8,015 nucleotides of DNA from Bacillota bacterium (GTDB lineage: Bacteria; Bacillota; Clostridia; Oscillospirales; Ruminococcaceae): assembly GCA_023429685.1 (NCBI GenBank), contig JAEZDF010000148.1, positions 1-8,015 on the forward strand, read 5' to 3'. Positions 1 to 5,630 of this stretch are shown in pieces (the first letter of the stretch is position 1; each line of letters begins with the position of its first letter). The position numbers were made by a program, and so were the translations under genes. The notes under the pieces are model-generated. The model ran no database searches. It had not been told where the DNA came from and saw only the letters and a list, made by a program, of their open reading frames with translations.

Positions 1-124
1 AGATCATGTCAAAGTAGCGCGCAAGCGGCCCTTCGCTCTCCTTTTTTCCCACCACCGACGCATACGCGGCAATGCTGGGACAGGTGTCAAGACGCAGTGT
101 GTATCTTCCCTGACGTGTGGGCAT
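1..124 (-). CDS. spoVAD: Stage V sporulation protein AD (SpoVAD), N-terminal part, cut by the window edge
   Basis: Translating the minus strand from the ATG at 124-122 gives 41 open codons that run off the left edge. After a short N-terminus (MPTRQGRYTLRLD) comes PSIAAYASVVGKKESEGPLA followed by RYFD. This matches the conserved SpoVAD start, where a P-S-I segment leads into a VVG-K-E-EGPL-YFD block. SpoVAD is a thiolase-fold protein of the SpoVA complex that binds dipicolinic acid during its uptake into the forespore. It usually has about 330-340 residues, so only the first eighth is here. The start is preceded by a purine-rich GGTGG about 7 nt upstream. It lies 61 nt downstream of spoVAC on the same strand, the usual spoVAC-spoVAD order, so the two are probably co-transcribed. 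Family assignment is confident; the exact start is less so. Confidence 0.9.
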   Translation of the reverse strand, partial: MPTRQGRYTLRLDTCPSIAAYASVVGKKESEGPLARYFDMI

Positions 125-185
125 AATAATCCACCAACCCTTTCGCAGTTTGACTTTTGCAGACCGTACGTCGTTTACTCTGGTG

Positions 186-635
186 CTAGTACAGGTTAAA
201 CAAAAACAAGATTAGCCCGTATACCACACCCGCGGTTAGACCGTACACAATAACGGGTCCCGCAATCGTAAACATCTTTGCGCCCAGTCCCAGCACAAAT
301 CCCTCGCTCTTAAAATCAATAGCAGGGGCGGCAACGGAGTTGGAAAACCCCGTAATTGGCACCAACACGCCCGCGCCCGCAAACTTGGCGATGTCATCAA
401 ACACATGCAGCCCCGTGAGCAGCGCAGCGACAAAGATCAGGGTAATCGAGGTAAGCGTGCCTGCCATCTCCTGCGTGACGTTGGGGTTTTGGTGGTACAG
501 CGTACTCAGCGCCTCGCCGATGACGCACACCGCGCCGCCGCATAGAAACGCCACCGCGCAGTCGCGCACGGTAGCAGACGGGTGCTCCGCGCGCTTAACA
601 AGCTGGGAGTATTCGTTTGGGGTCAAATGAAACAT
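186..635 (-). CDS. spoVAC: Stage V sporulation protein AC (SpoVAC)
   Basis: The product is a 149-residue integral membrane protein of the forespore inner membrane and a core part of the SpoVA dipicolinate channel. Recognisable features are an N-terminal helix with LTPNEYSQLVK (residues 4-14), a first hydrophobic segment around 27-42, a second around 62-76 (TLIFVAALLTGL), the conserved block AGAGVLVPITGFSNSV (86-101) followed by APAIDFKSEG, and a last long hydrophobic stretch from about 116 to 148 starting with LGLGAKMFTIAGP. Length is normal for the family (about 150). The open frame extends 56 codons further upstream, but that part lacks family similarity. The ATG at 635 gives the normal start, with AAAGGA about 12 nt upstream, a slightly long spacing. 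It is followed 61 nt later by spoVAD. In spore formers these genes are expressed in the forespore under sigma-G. Confidence 0.95.
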   Translation of the reverse strand: MFHLTPNEYSQLVKRAEHPSATVRDCAVAFLCGGAVCVIGEALSTLYHQNPNVTQEMAGTLTSITLIFVAALLTGLHVFDDIAKFAGAGVLVPITGFSNSVAAPAIDFKSEGFVLGLGAKMFTIAGPVIVYGLTAGVVYGLILFLFNLY

Positions 636-809
636 GGGGTAACCATATCCTTTCTCGGGGCACCGCGCCCATCGTTTAATTATCCACAGTCGAGTTGCTC
701 CACTATAAAATGAGGACAGGCAATGCGCACGGGTAAAAAACCGTGCCGTTCTTACTGGGTAGTTTTGACGCGCCGTGCATAAAATATTCCCGTTTTTGGG
801 CATAAAAAT
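636..809 (-). promoter_or_regulatory. Leader and promoter region of the spoVA genes
   Basis: No gene is seen between the terminator at 810-832 and spoVAC, so the spoVA promoter should lie here. Two weak forespore (sigma-G-like) candidates are visible on the minus strand. One is GAATA (789-785) with AAAACTA (766-760) at 18 nt spacing, a 5 of 7 match to the CATnnTA -10 pattern. The other is CATTTTA (712-706), a full match to that pattern but without a good -35. A 6-bp inverted repeat GCACGG/CCGTGC (727-732 and 741-746) with an A-rich loop lies between them. Neither promoter is certain; the hairpin has no T-run and is not a terminator. Confidence 0.3.
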
Positions 810-832
810 ACCCGCCGAACGGTTCGGCGGGT
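801..832 (-). terminator. Intrinsic terminator of the AT-rich two-gene cassette
   Basis: ACCCGCCGAAC (810-820) and GTTCGGCGGGT (822-832) are perfect inverted copies and form a GC-rich hairpin of about 9-10 bp with a tiny loop. Read on the minus strand it is followed by TATTTTTATG (810-801). It starts 12 nt after the stop codon of the 107-aa gene and separates the cassette from spoVAC. Confidence 0.88.
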
Positions 833-844
833 GGGCATTACTTC

Positions 845-1168
845 TTATCGGTTATTCATAAGGTCATTATATAGTTTTCTGCCGTTTTTCCCCTTGCTAA
901 TCTGCGCGTTCTTTTTTACAATTTCACTGTTTAGTCTTCTCAACTGTATGTTGATTTTCCCCTTATCCTTTAAGCAAAGAACTTTTTGAGAAATCTCCCG
1001 TGATTTATCGTCAACTACATTAACATTGCGAAATCCCCTCATACCCATCTCTACCGCGTTTGCCACATCAAGAAGCTGGTCATAATTCAATGTATTAAAA
1101 TCGATAGTCGTTGTTTTTAACCTACGGTTCGGTAATTGAGCCGACTTGCTAATATGCAGTTTTGGCAT
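845..1168 (-). CDS. Hypothetical 107-aa basic protein, second gene of the AT-rich cassette
   Basis: I do not recognise this protein. It has 107 residues, is rich in Lys, Arg and Asn, and has no hydrophobic segment or signal peptide, so it is probably soluble and possibly nucleic-acid binding. The middle (FNTLNYDQLLDVANAVEMG, residues 24-42) looks helical. The C-terminal third (about 70-107) is a strongly basic, predicted helical region (LRRLNSEIVKKNAQI). One Cys (residue 65) is present, with no metal motif. The ATG at 1168 lies 2 bp after the stop codon of the 175-aa gene, with a purine-rich GGGTGATT just upstream, so translation is probably coupled. Base composition (about 35% GC in the row counted) differs sharply from the flanking genes, suggesting horizontal acquisition. 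It could be the partner or antitoxin-like component of the pair, but that is inference from layout alone. Confidence 0.72.
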   Translation of the reverse strand: MPKLHISKSAQLPNRRLKTTTIDFNTLNYDQLLDVANAVEMGMRGFRNVNVVDDKSREISQKVLCLKDKGKINIQLRRLNSEIVKKNAQISKGKNGRKLYNDLMNNR

Positions 1169-1170
1169 TT

Positions 1171-1698
1171 TTAATCACCCGCTTTCTCGGTTTTAAACTC
1201 TACTACACCTTTTAGTATATCATAAAAACTTAAAATAGTGAATTCGTTCTTATGTAAATTTGATATGACATATTCCCTGGACGTATCATTCGCTTTTTCC
1301 GTATCAGGTACTACCTCTAGTTTATTCGCTACTCTTTGTGTATTCACTAAATACACTACCGGAATAAATGCATCAAATGGCGCTTCTGTTACCGTAGCCA
1401 TAATCATTTCCCGTTGCTTTTTTGTTATAATTCCTTCTTTATATTTTATTCCCGCCCCTTTGAGAATGTTTGCTTTATTCTTTTCAATTTCGTTGCCGTG
1501 CTTATCACCTTTTAATGACTGATCTAAGTACTTATTGCAAATCGTTCTTGGGTTGGAGGAACCGGGTTGAGTAAAATCATCAAAGCTGGTGGTACACCAA
1601 ACATAATGCGTGTCGTGATAGTACTTTTTAGATATCTCATATGCCAACAATGTCGCCGCCGAAAACAAAATCGGATACTTCTCAACATCTATACTCAT
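1171..1698 (-). CDS. Hypothetical 175-aa protein, first gene of the AT-rich cassette
   Basis: I do not recognise this 175-residue protein. It has no signal peptide or clear transmembrane segment. The N-terminal half carries an aromatic and His-rich stretch, KKYYHDTHYVWCTTSFDDF (residues 24-42), followed by PGSSNPRTICNKYL (45-58). The centre is Lys-rich (64-97). A hydrophobic strand-like FIPVVYLVNT (111-120) precedes a charged linker and REYVISNLHKNEFTILSFYD (141-160). The His-31, Trp-34 and Ser/Asn cluster could be an active site, but no family match is claimed. The ATG at 1698 is well supported by AGAGG 6 nt upstream and a near-consensus promoter 46 nt upstream. It heads a bicistronic unit with the 107-aa gene. 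Composition is about 37-42% GC in the rows counted. The layout suits a small defence or toxin-antitoxin cassette, which remains untested. Confidence 0.8.
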   Translation of the reverse strand: MSIDVEKYPILFSAATLLAYEISKKYYHDTHYVWCTTSFDDFTQPGSSNPRTICNKYLDQSLKGDKHGNEIEKNKANILKGAGIKYKEGIITKKQREMIMATVTEAPFDAFIPVVYLVNTQRVANKLEVVPDTEKANDTSREYVISNLHKNEFTILSFYDILKGVVEFKTEKAGD

Positions 1699-1711
1699 TC
1701 CGTACCTCTAA

Positions 1712-1753
1712 ACGATATAATTTGTTTTAATTTCTTAACCACAATTATATCGT
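1712..1753. promoter_or_regulatory. Candidate operator: 11-bp inverted repeat across the cassette promoter
   Basis: ACGATATAATT (1712-1722) and AATTATATCGT (1743-1753) are perfect inverted copies, 31 bp apart start to start (about three helical turns). The right copy covers the -10 box (1744-1749). The left lies in the transcribed leader before the ribosome binding site. Because the -10 copy is not transcribed, the pair cannot act as an RNA hairpin and is better read as a DNA-binding site. Binding there would block RNA polymerase. Part of the match is A/T-rich and resembles two opposed -10 boxes, so chance is not excluded. Confidence 0.55.
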
Positions 1754-1772
1754 CGCTGTACTTTTTTATCAA
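1744..1772 (-). promoter_or_regulatory. Sigma-A-like promoter of the AT-rich cassette
   Basis: On the minus strand TTGATA (1772-1767) and TATAAT (1749-1744) are separated by exactly 17 nt, one mismatch from the housekeeping consensus. Transcription should begin near 1737, giving a leader of about 40 nt before the ATG at 1698. The -35 box lies only 22 nt beyond the stop codon of the kinase gene, and no terminator separates them, so some readthrough from the kinase gene is possible. Confidence 0.85.
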
Positions 1773-1794
1773 TTAAGCTCATTATTGGTATAGT

Positions 1795-2766
1795 CTACAC
1801 TATCTTTGGCGTGTTGCGCATACACTCGTACACCTGCTCGATGGTGGGCAGTGCGTTCATCGCGCCGCGCATCGTGGTGGTCATTGAGCCGACGGCGGTG
1901 GCAAAATCCAGGCACACCATCATCTCGGCAAGCGTCAGGCGGTCAAGGGGTTTGTCAAACCGCAAAATGCGGTACAAAAAACCGCCCACAAACGCGTCGC
2001 CCGCGCCCGTGGTGTCGAGCACCGCGATGTCGTATGCGGGCACATGCACCTCGTGGGACAGGGTAGCGCAGTACGCGCCCTTGTTGCCCAGCGTCACAAC
2101 CACGGCGGTAAGGTTATACTCTCTTAACAGGCTGCGGCAGCCCTGTTCGAGTGTCAGCCCGCCCGTAACAAACTCAAATTCGGATTTTGACAGCTTTAAT
2201 AGCTGTGCAAACTGCATACCGCGCAGGATGCAGTCGCGCGCGACCCGCTCGCTCTCCCACAACGAAAGCCGCAGGTTTGGGTCGTAGCATACCAGCTTGC
2301 CCAATTGTTTTGCGTGCTCGGCTGCCGTCATCGTAGCGGTGCAGGCGGGCTCGTCGGTCATAGAAACCGAGCCAAAGCAGAACGCGCGGGCGTTTTCAAT
2401 CAGCGAATAATCCACCTCGCCCGCCGTCAGGCGAACATCGGCGGTGCTGCTGTGGTAAAAGGTCTGTTTTGTGCCGCCGTCTTTGTCGGGCAGCACAAAC
2501 GCAAGTGCGGTTGGGTAAAACAGGGTGTCCTTTACCCCGCTTACATCCACGCCTCTCGACGCAAGGTGCGCCTTAAGCCCTCTGCCGAACGCGTCCTGCC
2601 CCACCTTACCAATATACGCGGCGCTGCCGCCCAGCCTTGTGACGCATGCCGCTACGTTTGCGGGCGCTCCGCCGGGGTTTTGCTCAAATAAGGGGCTGCC
2701 AAACTCCGAAATACCTGCGGGCGTAAAGTCCATTATCAGCTCACCCAGAGCCGTTACATCAAACAT
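1795..2766 (-). CDS. PfkB-family sugar kinase, fructokinase-like
   Basis: The product is a 323-residue cytosolic kinase expected to phosphorylate a sugar, most likely fructose to fructose 6-phosphate, with ATP. The PfkB/ribokinase signatures are in order: GELIMDF at 8-14, the first signature PGGAPANVA (31-39), GKVGQDAFG (53-61), YDPNLR (161-166), and the second signature DTTGAGDAF (251-259) with the catalytic base Asp257 and the GAGD anion hole. Length matches bacterial fructokinases (about 310-325). The ATG at 2766 has a strong AGGGGAGG ribosome binding site about 9 nt upstream. The upstream gene on the same strand is the M14 peptidase, but the kinase has its own promoter. No sugar transporter or sucrose hydrolase lies in the window, so the substrate is inferred from overall similarity. 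Another ketose or a nucleoside could be the real substrate. Confidence 0.92.
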   Translation of the reverse strand: MFDVTALGELIMDFTPAGISEFGSPLFEQNPGGAPANVAACVTRLGGSAAYIGKVGQDAFGRGLKAHLASRGVDVSGVKDTLFYPTALAFVLPDKDGGTKQTFYHSSTADVRLTAGEVDYSLIENARAFCFGSVSMTDEPACTATMTAAEHAKQLGKLVCYDPNLRLSLWESERVARDCILRGMQFAQLLKLSKSEFEFVTGGLTLEQGCRSLLREYNLTAVVVTLGNKGAYCATLSHEVHVPAYDIAVLDTTGAGDAFVGGFLYRILRFDKPLDRLTLAEMMVCLDFATAVGSMTTTMRGAMNALPTIEQVYECMRNTPKIV

Positions 2767-2814
2767 CGTGTCGTTTTGCCTCCCCTGTTACTTTTTGTAT
2801 CCCTGTCTTTTACA

Positions 2815-2842
2815 ATTATAGCCCTTTTTTATGCGCCGTCAA
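2815..2842 (-). promoter_or_regulatory. Sigma-A-like promoter of the sugar kinase gene
   Basis: TTGACG (2842-2837) and TATAAT (2820-2815) on the minus strand are separated by 16 nt. The -35 box contains the TGA stop codon of the M14 peptidase gene (2841-2839). The start site near 2808 gives a leader of about 40 nt with a strong ribosome binding site. The kinase can thus be expressed independently of the upstream peptidase. Confidence 0.8.
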
Positions 2843-3771
2843 CCAAATACGCCAATATCGGCGGGGTTTTCGCACCCAAACAATCCGTAGACGAGCATCG
2901 CCTTCAGCTTTGCGTAGATGTCGGGCAGGTCGCTTGCAGGCAGGGGGTTTTGCCCCATACCCACCTCCACGGTAAAGCCCTGCGCGTAGAACTCCTGAAT
3001 AAACCAATCCTTAAACCCGCCGTGGGACGCCATGCCGGTGGGCGAGCACACCGTATATCCGCACAGACTAGACCAATACTCCGCAACGGTGCGCGACTCG
3101 GGCGGGGTGTTTTTGCCGTAATCGTAGTAGATCTCCTCCCCTTGGCTGTGGAACGCCACCAGCCGAGCGGGGCGGTACATCCGGCACAGGTTGCACAGCG
3201 CCCTCGTCTCCGGCTCGCTTTCGGGATGGGTGCCGCCATACTGTCGCTTTGCGGGCGCGGTGATGCCGTTTTCCCTCTCCATGCGCTTACAGGTGGCAAA
3301 GCCTGCATCAAAGTTGTGGTTAATATCCACGCCGCGCACGTTTGCGTTCCAGCCCGTCAGGTCGCCGCCCGAGATCTCCTGCACAGTGGATTTATACATC
3401 CCCGCGCTTTTGATGCCGTTTGCCACAAGCTCGAGCCCATCGGGGTTTGCGCATGGCAGAATAATCACCCCGCCGCCACAAAGTGCCTGATGCGGATGGA
3501 CGCCGCATAGGTTTTCGCGCCTTGTAACCGCCACGGCAAGCTCTTCTAAAAAGTGGGTGAGCAGCAGCACGGTAATCCACTCCTGCGCGTGAAAGCCGCC
3601 CGCAAACACCACCGAACCCCGGCGCTGACCAAAGCCCACCGCCCACAGCTCGCGCCCCAGCACACTTTTACCCACACAAAACAGCTCGGCGGGGATGCAC
3701 TCTGTGCAGATGGCGGCAAGCCTTCGGGTTAAGGCTGCAAAGTCGGGTGTGTTTTTATAAAAGCTATCCAT
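2839..3771 (-). CDS. M14-family zinc carboxypeptidase, probably cytosolic
   Basis: This 310-residue peptidase has the full M14 metal and catalytic set. Zinc ligands are His61 and Glu64 in GGFHAQEW (HxxE) and His208 in VAFHSQGEEIYYDYG. The catalytic Glu is Glu269 in FTVEVG. Substrate-carboxylate residues lie in NANVRGVDINHNFD (142-155). NPDGLEL (109-115) and YGGTHPESEPET (178-189) are also typical. The GVD-NHNFD form and the SEPET block resemble bacterial M14 enzymes acting on gamma-D-glutamyl-diaminopimelate bonds of peptidoglycan, so a role in cell-wall peptide turnover is likely but inferred. There is no signal peptide, which points to muropeptide recycling or a mother-cell role rather than secretion. 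The ATG at 3771 has GGGGG 7 nt upstream. No clear promoter was found; TATACAAT in its upstream region weakly resembles a mother-cell (sigma-E) -10. Confidence 0.9.
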   Translation of the reverse strand: MDSFYKNTPDFAALTRRLAAICTECIPAELFCVGKSVLGRELWAVGFGQRRGSVVFAGGFHAQEWITVLLLTHFLEELAVAVTRRENLCGVHPHQALCGGGVIILPCANPDGLELVANGIKSAGMYKSTVQEISGGDLTGWNANVRGVDINHNFDAGFATCKRMERENGITAPAKRQYGGTHPESEPETRALCNLCRMYRPARLVAFHSQGEEIYYDYGKNTPPESRTVAEYWSSLCGYTVCSPTGMASHGGFKDWFIQEFYAQGFTVEVGMGQNPLPASDLPDIYAKLKAMLVYGLFGCENPADIGVFG

Positions 3772-3876
3772 CTGTCTGCCCCCATCGTATTATCTGAATA
3801 AAACGTCACAACTTGCGTTTTATTGATTGTATAGTATATTCGGGGAATTTCTGCCGCATAACCAATCTGCAACACC

Positions 3877-3906
3877 TTTACACTGCGGTTTGGGATGGTG
3901 TACAAT
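3877..3906 (+). promoter_or_regulatory. Sigma-A-like promoter of the Nudix operon
   Basis: TTTACA (3877-3882) and TACAAT (3901-3906) are separated by 18 nt in the divergent region between the M14 peptidase and the Nudix gene. Each box has one mismatch to consensus. The leader would be about 50 nt. An AGAAGGAG ribosome binding site follows at about 3945-3952, some 11 nt from the ATG, slightly long. Confidence 0.6.
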
Positions 3907-3963
3907 ATAGTCGACCCATAAGTATAGTAATCGTATGATTTCATAGAAGGAGAACCGAACACG

Positions 3964-4509
3964 ATGGCGCATTATGAAAAGACGCTGGAGCAAAGCTATG
4001 TATTCCGGGGCAAGATTGTCTCGCTGCGGGTGGATACGGCGGAGCTTGAAAACAAAAAGACCGCTACCCGCGAGGTGGTGGAGCATCCCGGCGGTGTGTG
4101 TGTGCTGCCGCTGGACGATAATGGCAACGTCACGCTGGTGCGCCAGTTCCGTTACCCGTATATGGAGGAGCTGCTTGAGCTACCCGCGGGCAAACGCTCA
4201 CCGGGCGAAGACCCGCTGGAATGCGGCAAGCGGGAGCTTACTGAGGAAACGGGGCTTGCCGCCGAGAAATACACCTCCTTGGGTGAGCTGTACCCGTCAC
4301 CCGGGTATTTAAATGAAGTAATCTACCTGTATCTCGCGACGGGTCTTACCCATGTGGGGCAGAAGCTTGACGAGGACGAGTTTTTGGACGTGTGCACCAT
4401 GCCGCTCAGCGAGGCGGTGGATATGGTTCTGGACGGCAGGATTAAGGACGCAAAGACGGGCATTGCCCTGTTAAAGGCGTTTGTGCAAAGCGGGCGGGAT
4501 TCGCGTTAA
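3964..4509 (+). CDS. Nudix hydrolase, ADP-ribose pyrophosphatase type
   Basis: The product is a 181-residue cytosolic hydrolase that most likely splits ADP-ribose to AMP and ribose 5-phosphate. A perfect Nudix box lies at residues 76-98: Gly76, five residues, Glu82, seven residues, then RELTEETGL, with the Mg-binding Glu pair 94-95. Upstream, VRQFRYPYMEELLELPAGK (59-77) is characteristic of the ADP-ribose pyrophosphatase subgroup (NudF-like). Downstream, GELYPSPGYLNEVIYLYLA (107-125) contains the proline-rich segment that follows the box in this group. Length is normal (about 180). It begins a plus-strand operon with the ATP-grasp gene 64 nt downstream. Removing free ADP-ribose is a housekeeping detoxification role; nothing visible ties it chemically to its neighbours. 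Confidence 0.93.
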   Translation: MAHYEKTLEQSYVFRGKIVSLRVDTAELENKKTATREVVEHPGGVCVLPLDDNGNVTLVRQFRYPYMEELLELPAGKRSPGEDPLECGKRELTEETGLAAEKYTSLGELYPSPGYLNEVIYLYLATGLTHVGQKLDEDEFLDVCTMPLSEAVDMVLDGRIKDAKTGIALLKAFVQSGRDSR

Positions 4510-4573
4510 GGTGGATTTGAAATAGTCTAAAACCTTTAGCCCCCTTACATTGTGATGAAAAGAGGTCCTGTAT

Positions 4574-5596
4574 TTGCTTCACCGATTTCGTTATCTGCTA
4601 CGTCTGATTCGCGGGCTAAACTATAAGGCGATGCTTGCAAAGGCACGCGTGATACACGCAAAAACCAAAACACCCACCCTTTTTATTTTAATCGATATGC
4701 TATACTGTGGCGCTCGCTACGGCGCTGGGTATATGGATTACACGGTGCTTGAGTTTTACCGCCTAAACGGCAGACAGCGCGACACATTCTTAACGCGCGG
4801 GCGCAGCAACCGACTGGTGCGTGCGCTTAATGACCGCGCGCAGTGGCACTGGCTGGAGGACAAGCCCACGTTTTTGACCCGTTTTTCCGCATATCTGGGT
4901 AGGGAGTGGATTGACTTAACCCATGCCGACGAAAAGACCTTTGCGGACTTTTGCAGCGGAAAAGACCGCATTATCGTAAAGCCGGTAGACGGCGACGGTG
5001 GCACGGGCGTGGACTGCGTATTGCTGGACGAATCCACCGATTACGCCGCCCTGTATGCCACTTTATTAGAAAACAAACAGACCCTGTGCGAGGAGTATGT
5101 GGTGCAGCATCCCGTATTGTCGGGCATCTACCCAGGCTCGGTGAACACGCTGCGCATCGTCACGGTGCTGCGAAAGGACGGCGGGGTGGACATTACCCGC
5201 TGCTTAATTCGCATCGGCGCGGGCGGCGTGGTGGATAACATCTCAAGCGGTGGCATGGCGGCACTGCTTGACCCCGAAACGGGCGAGATCATCCGCCCCG
5301 CCCACGATAAGAACAGCGTAAGCCACACCCACCACCCGATTACGGGCGCGCCGATTGTCGGCGTTGTGGTGCCGATGTTTGACCGCGTGCTCGCGATGGT
5401 TAAGGAAGCGGCGCACGAGGTGCCCGCCATCCGCTACACCGCGTGGGATGTGGCGGTATGCGAGCAGGGACCTGTGTTTATCGAGGCTAACCAATACCCC
5501 GGGCACGAGATACAACAGCTGCCCCCCCATCTTGAAAACAACACCGGCATGTGGCCGGTGTACAAAAACTATATGTCAGACGTTCAAACCCAATGA
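4574..5596 (+). CDS. ATP-grasp protein, sugar-transfer-associated type, TTG start
   Basis: The product has 340 residues and the ATP-grasp fold, which activates a carboxylate as an acyl phosphate and joins it to an amine or similar nucleophile. Visible elements are the nucleotide-binding strand RIIVKPVDGDGGTGV (132-146, Lys136), the hinge EEYVVQHP (173-180), NTLRIVT (191-197), the glycine-rich DNISSGGMA (221-229), and the metal-binding end WDVAV...PVFIEANQYPG (291-310) with Glu304 and Asn306. These match the sugar-transfer-associated ATP-grasp group (Pfam ATPgrasp_ST), often found near surface-polysaccharide genes. Substrate is unknown. Start: TTG at 4574 has AGAGG 8 nt upstream and restores the N-terminal MLHRFRYLLR; the next in-frame ATG (codon 20) lacks such a site. 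A run of seven C (5522-5528) lies near the 3' end but the frame stays open. The HAD gene follows 34 nt later. Confidence 0.87.
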   Translation: MLHRFRYLLRLIRGLNYKAMLAKARVIHAKTKTPTLFILIDMLYCGARYGAGYMDYTVLEFYRLNGRQRDTFLTRGRSNRLVRALNDRAQWHWLEDKPTFLTRFSAYLGREWIDLTHADEKTFADFCSGKDRIIVKPVDGDGGTGVDCVLLDESTDYAALYATLLENKQTLCEEYVVQHPVLSGIYPGSVNTLRIVTVLRKDGGVDITRCLIRIGAGGVVDNISSGGMAALLDPETGEIIRPAHDKNSVSHTHHPITGAPIVGVVVPMFDRVLAMVKEAAHEVPAIRYTAWDVAVCEQGPVFIEANQYPGHEIQQLPPHLENNTGMWPVYKNYMSDVQTQ

Positions 5597-5630
5597 CGCA
5601 ACATTCAATTTGAAAGGTATGGTACCCGCA

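Noticed and set aside
727..746. Hairpin GCACGG/CCGTGC as a terminator
   Set aside because: No T-tract follows on either strand, so it was treated only as possible leader structure.
636..803. 56-codon upstream extension of the spoVAC frame to an ATG at 803
   Set aside because: The added residues have no resemblance to SpoVAC and cross the hairpin and promoter region. The ATG at 635 gives the normal family length.
1716..1721. Plus-strand TATAAT suggesting a divergent promoter opposite the cassette promoter
   Set aside because: There is no -35 at the right spacing and no plus-strand gene downstream. It is one arm of the inverted repeat.
2776..3510. Plus-strand open frame of 244 codons
   Set aside because: It lies opposite the M14 peptidase, which has all catalytic motifs. 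The frame is an antisense shadow caused by high GC.
5355..5630. Upstream extension of the HAD gene frame inside the ATP-grasp gene
   Set aside because: It overlaps the conserved C-terminal motif of the ATP-grasp protein in another frame and has low-complexity Arg/Cys-rich sequence.
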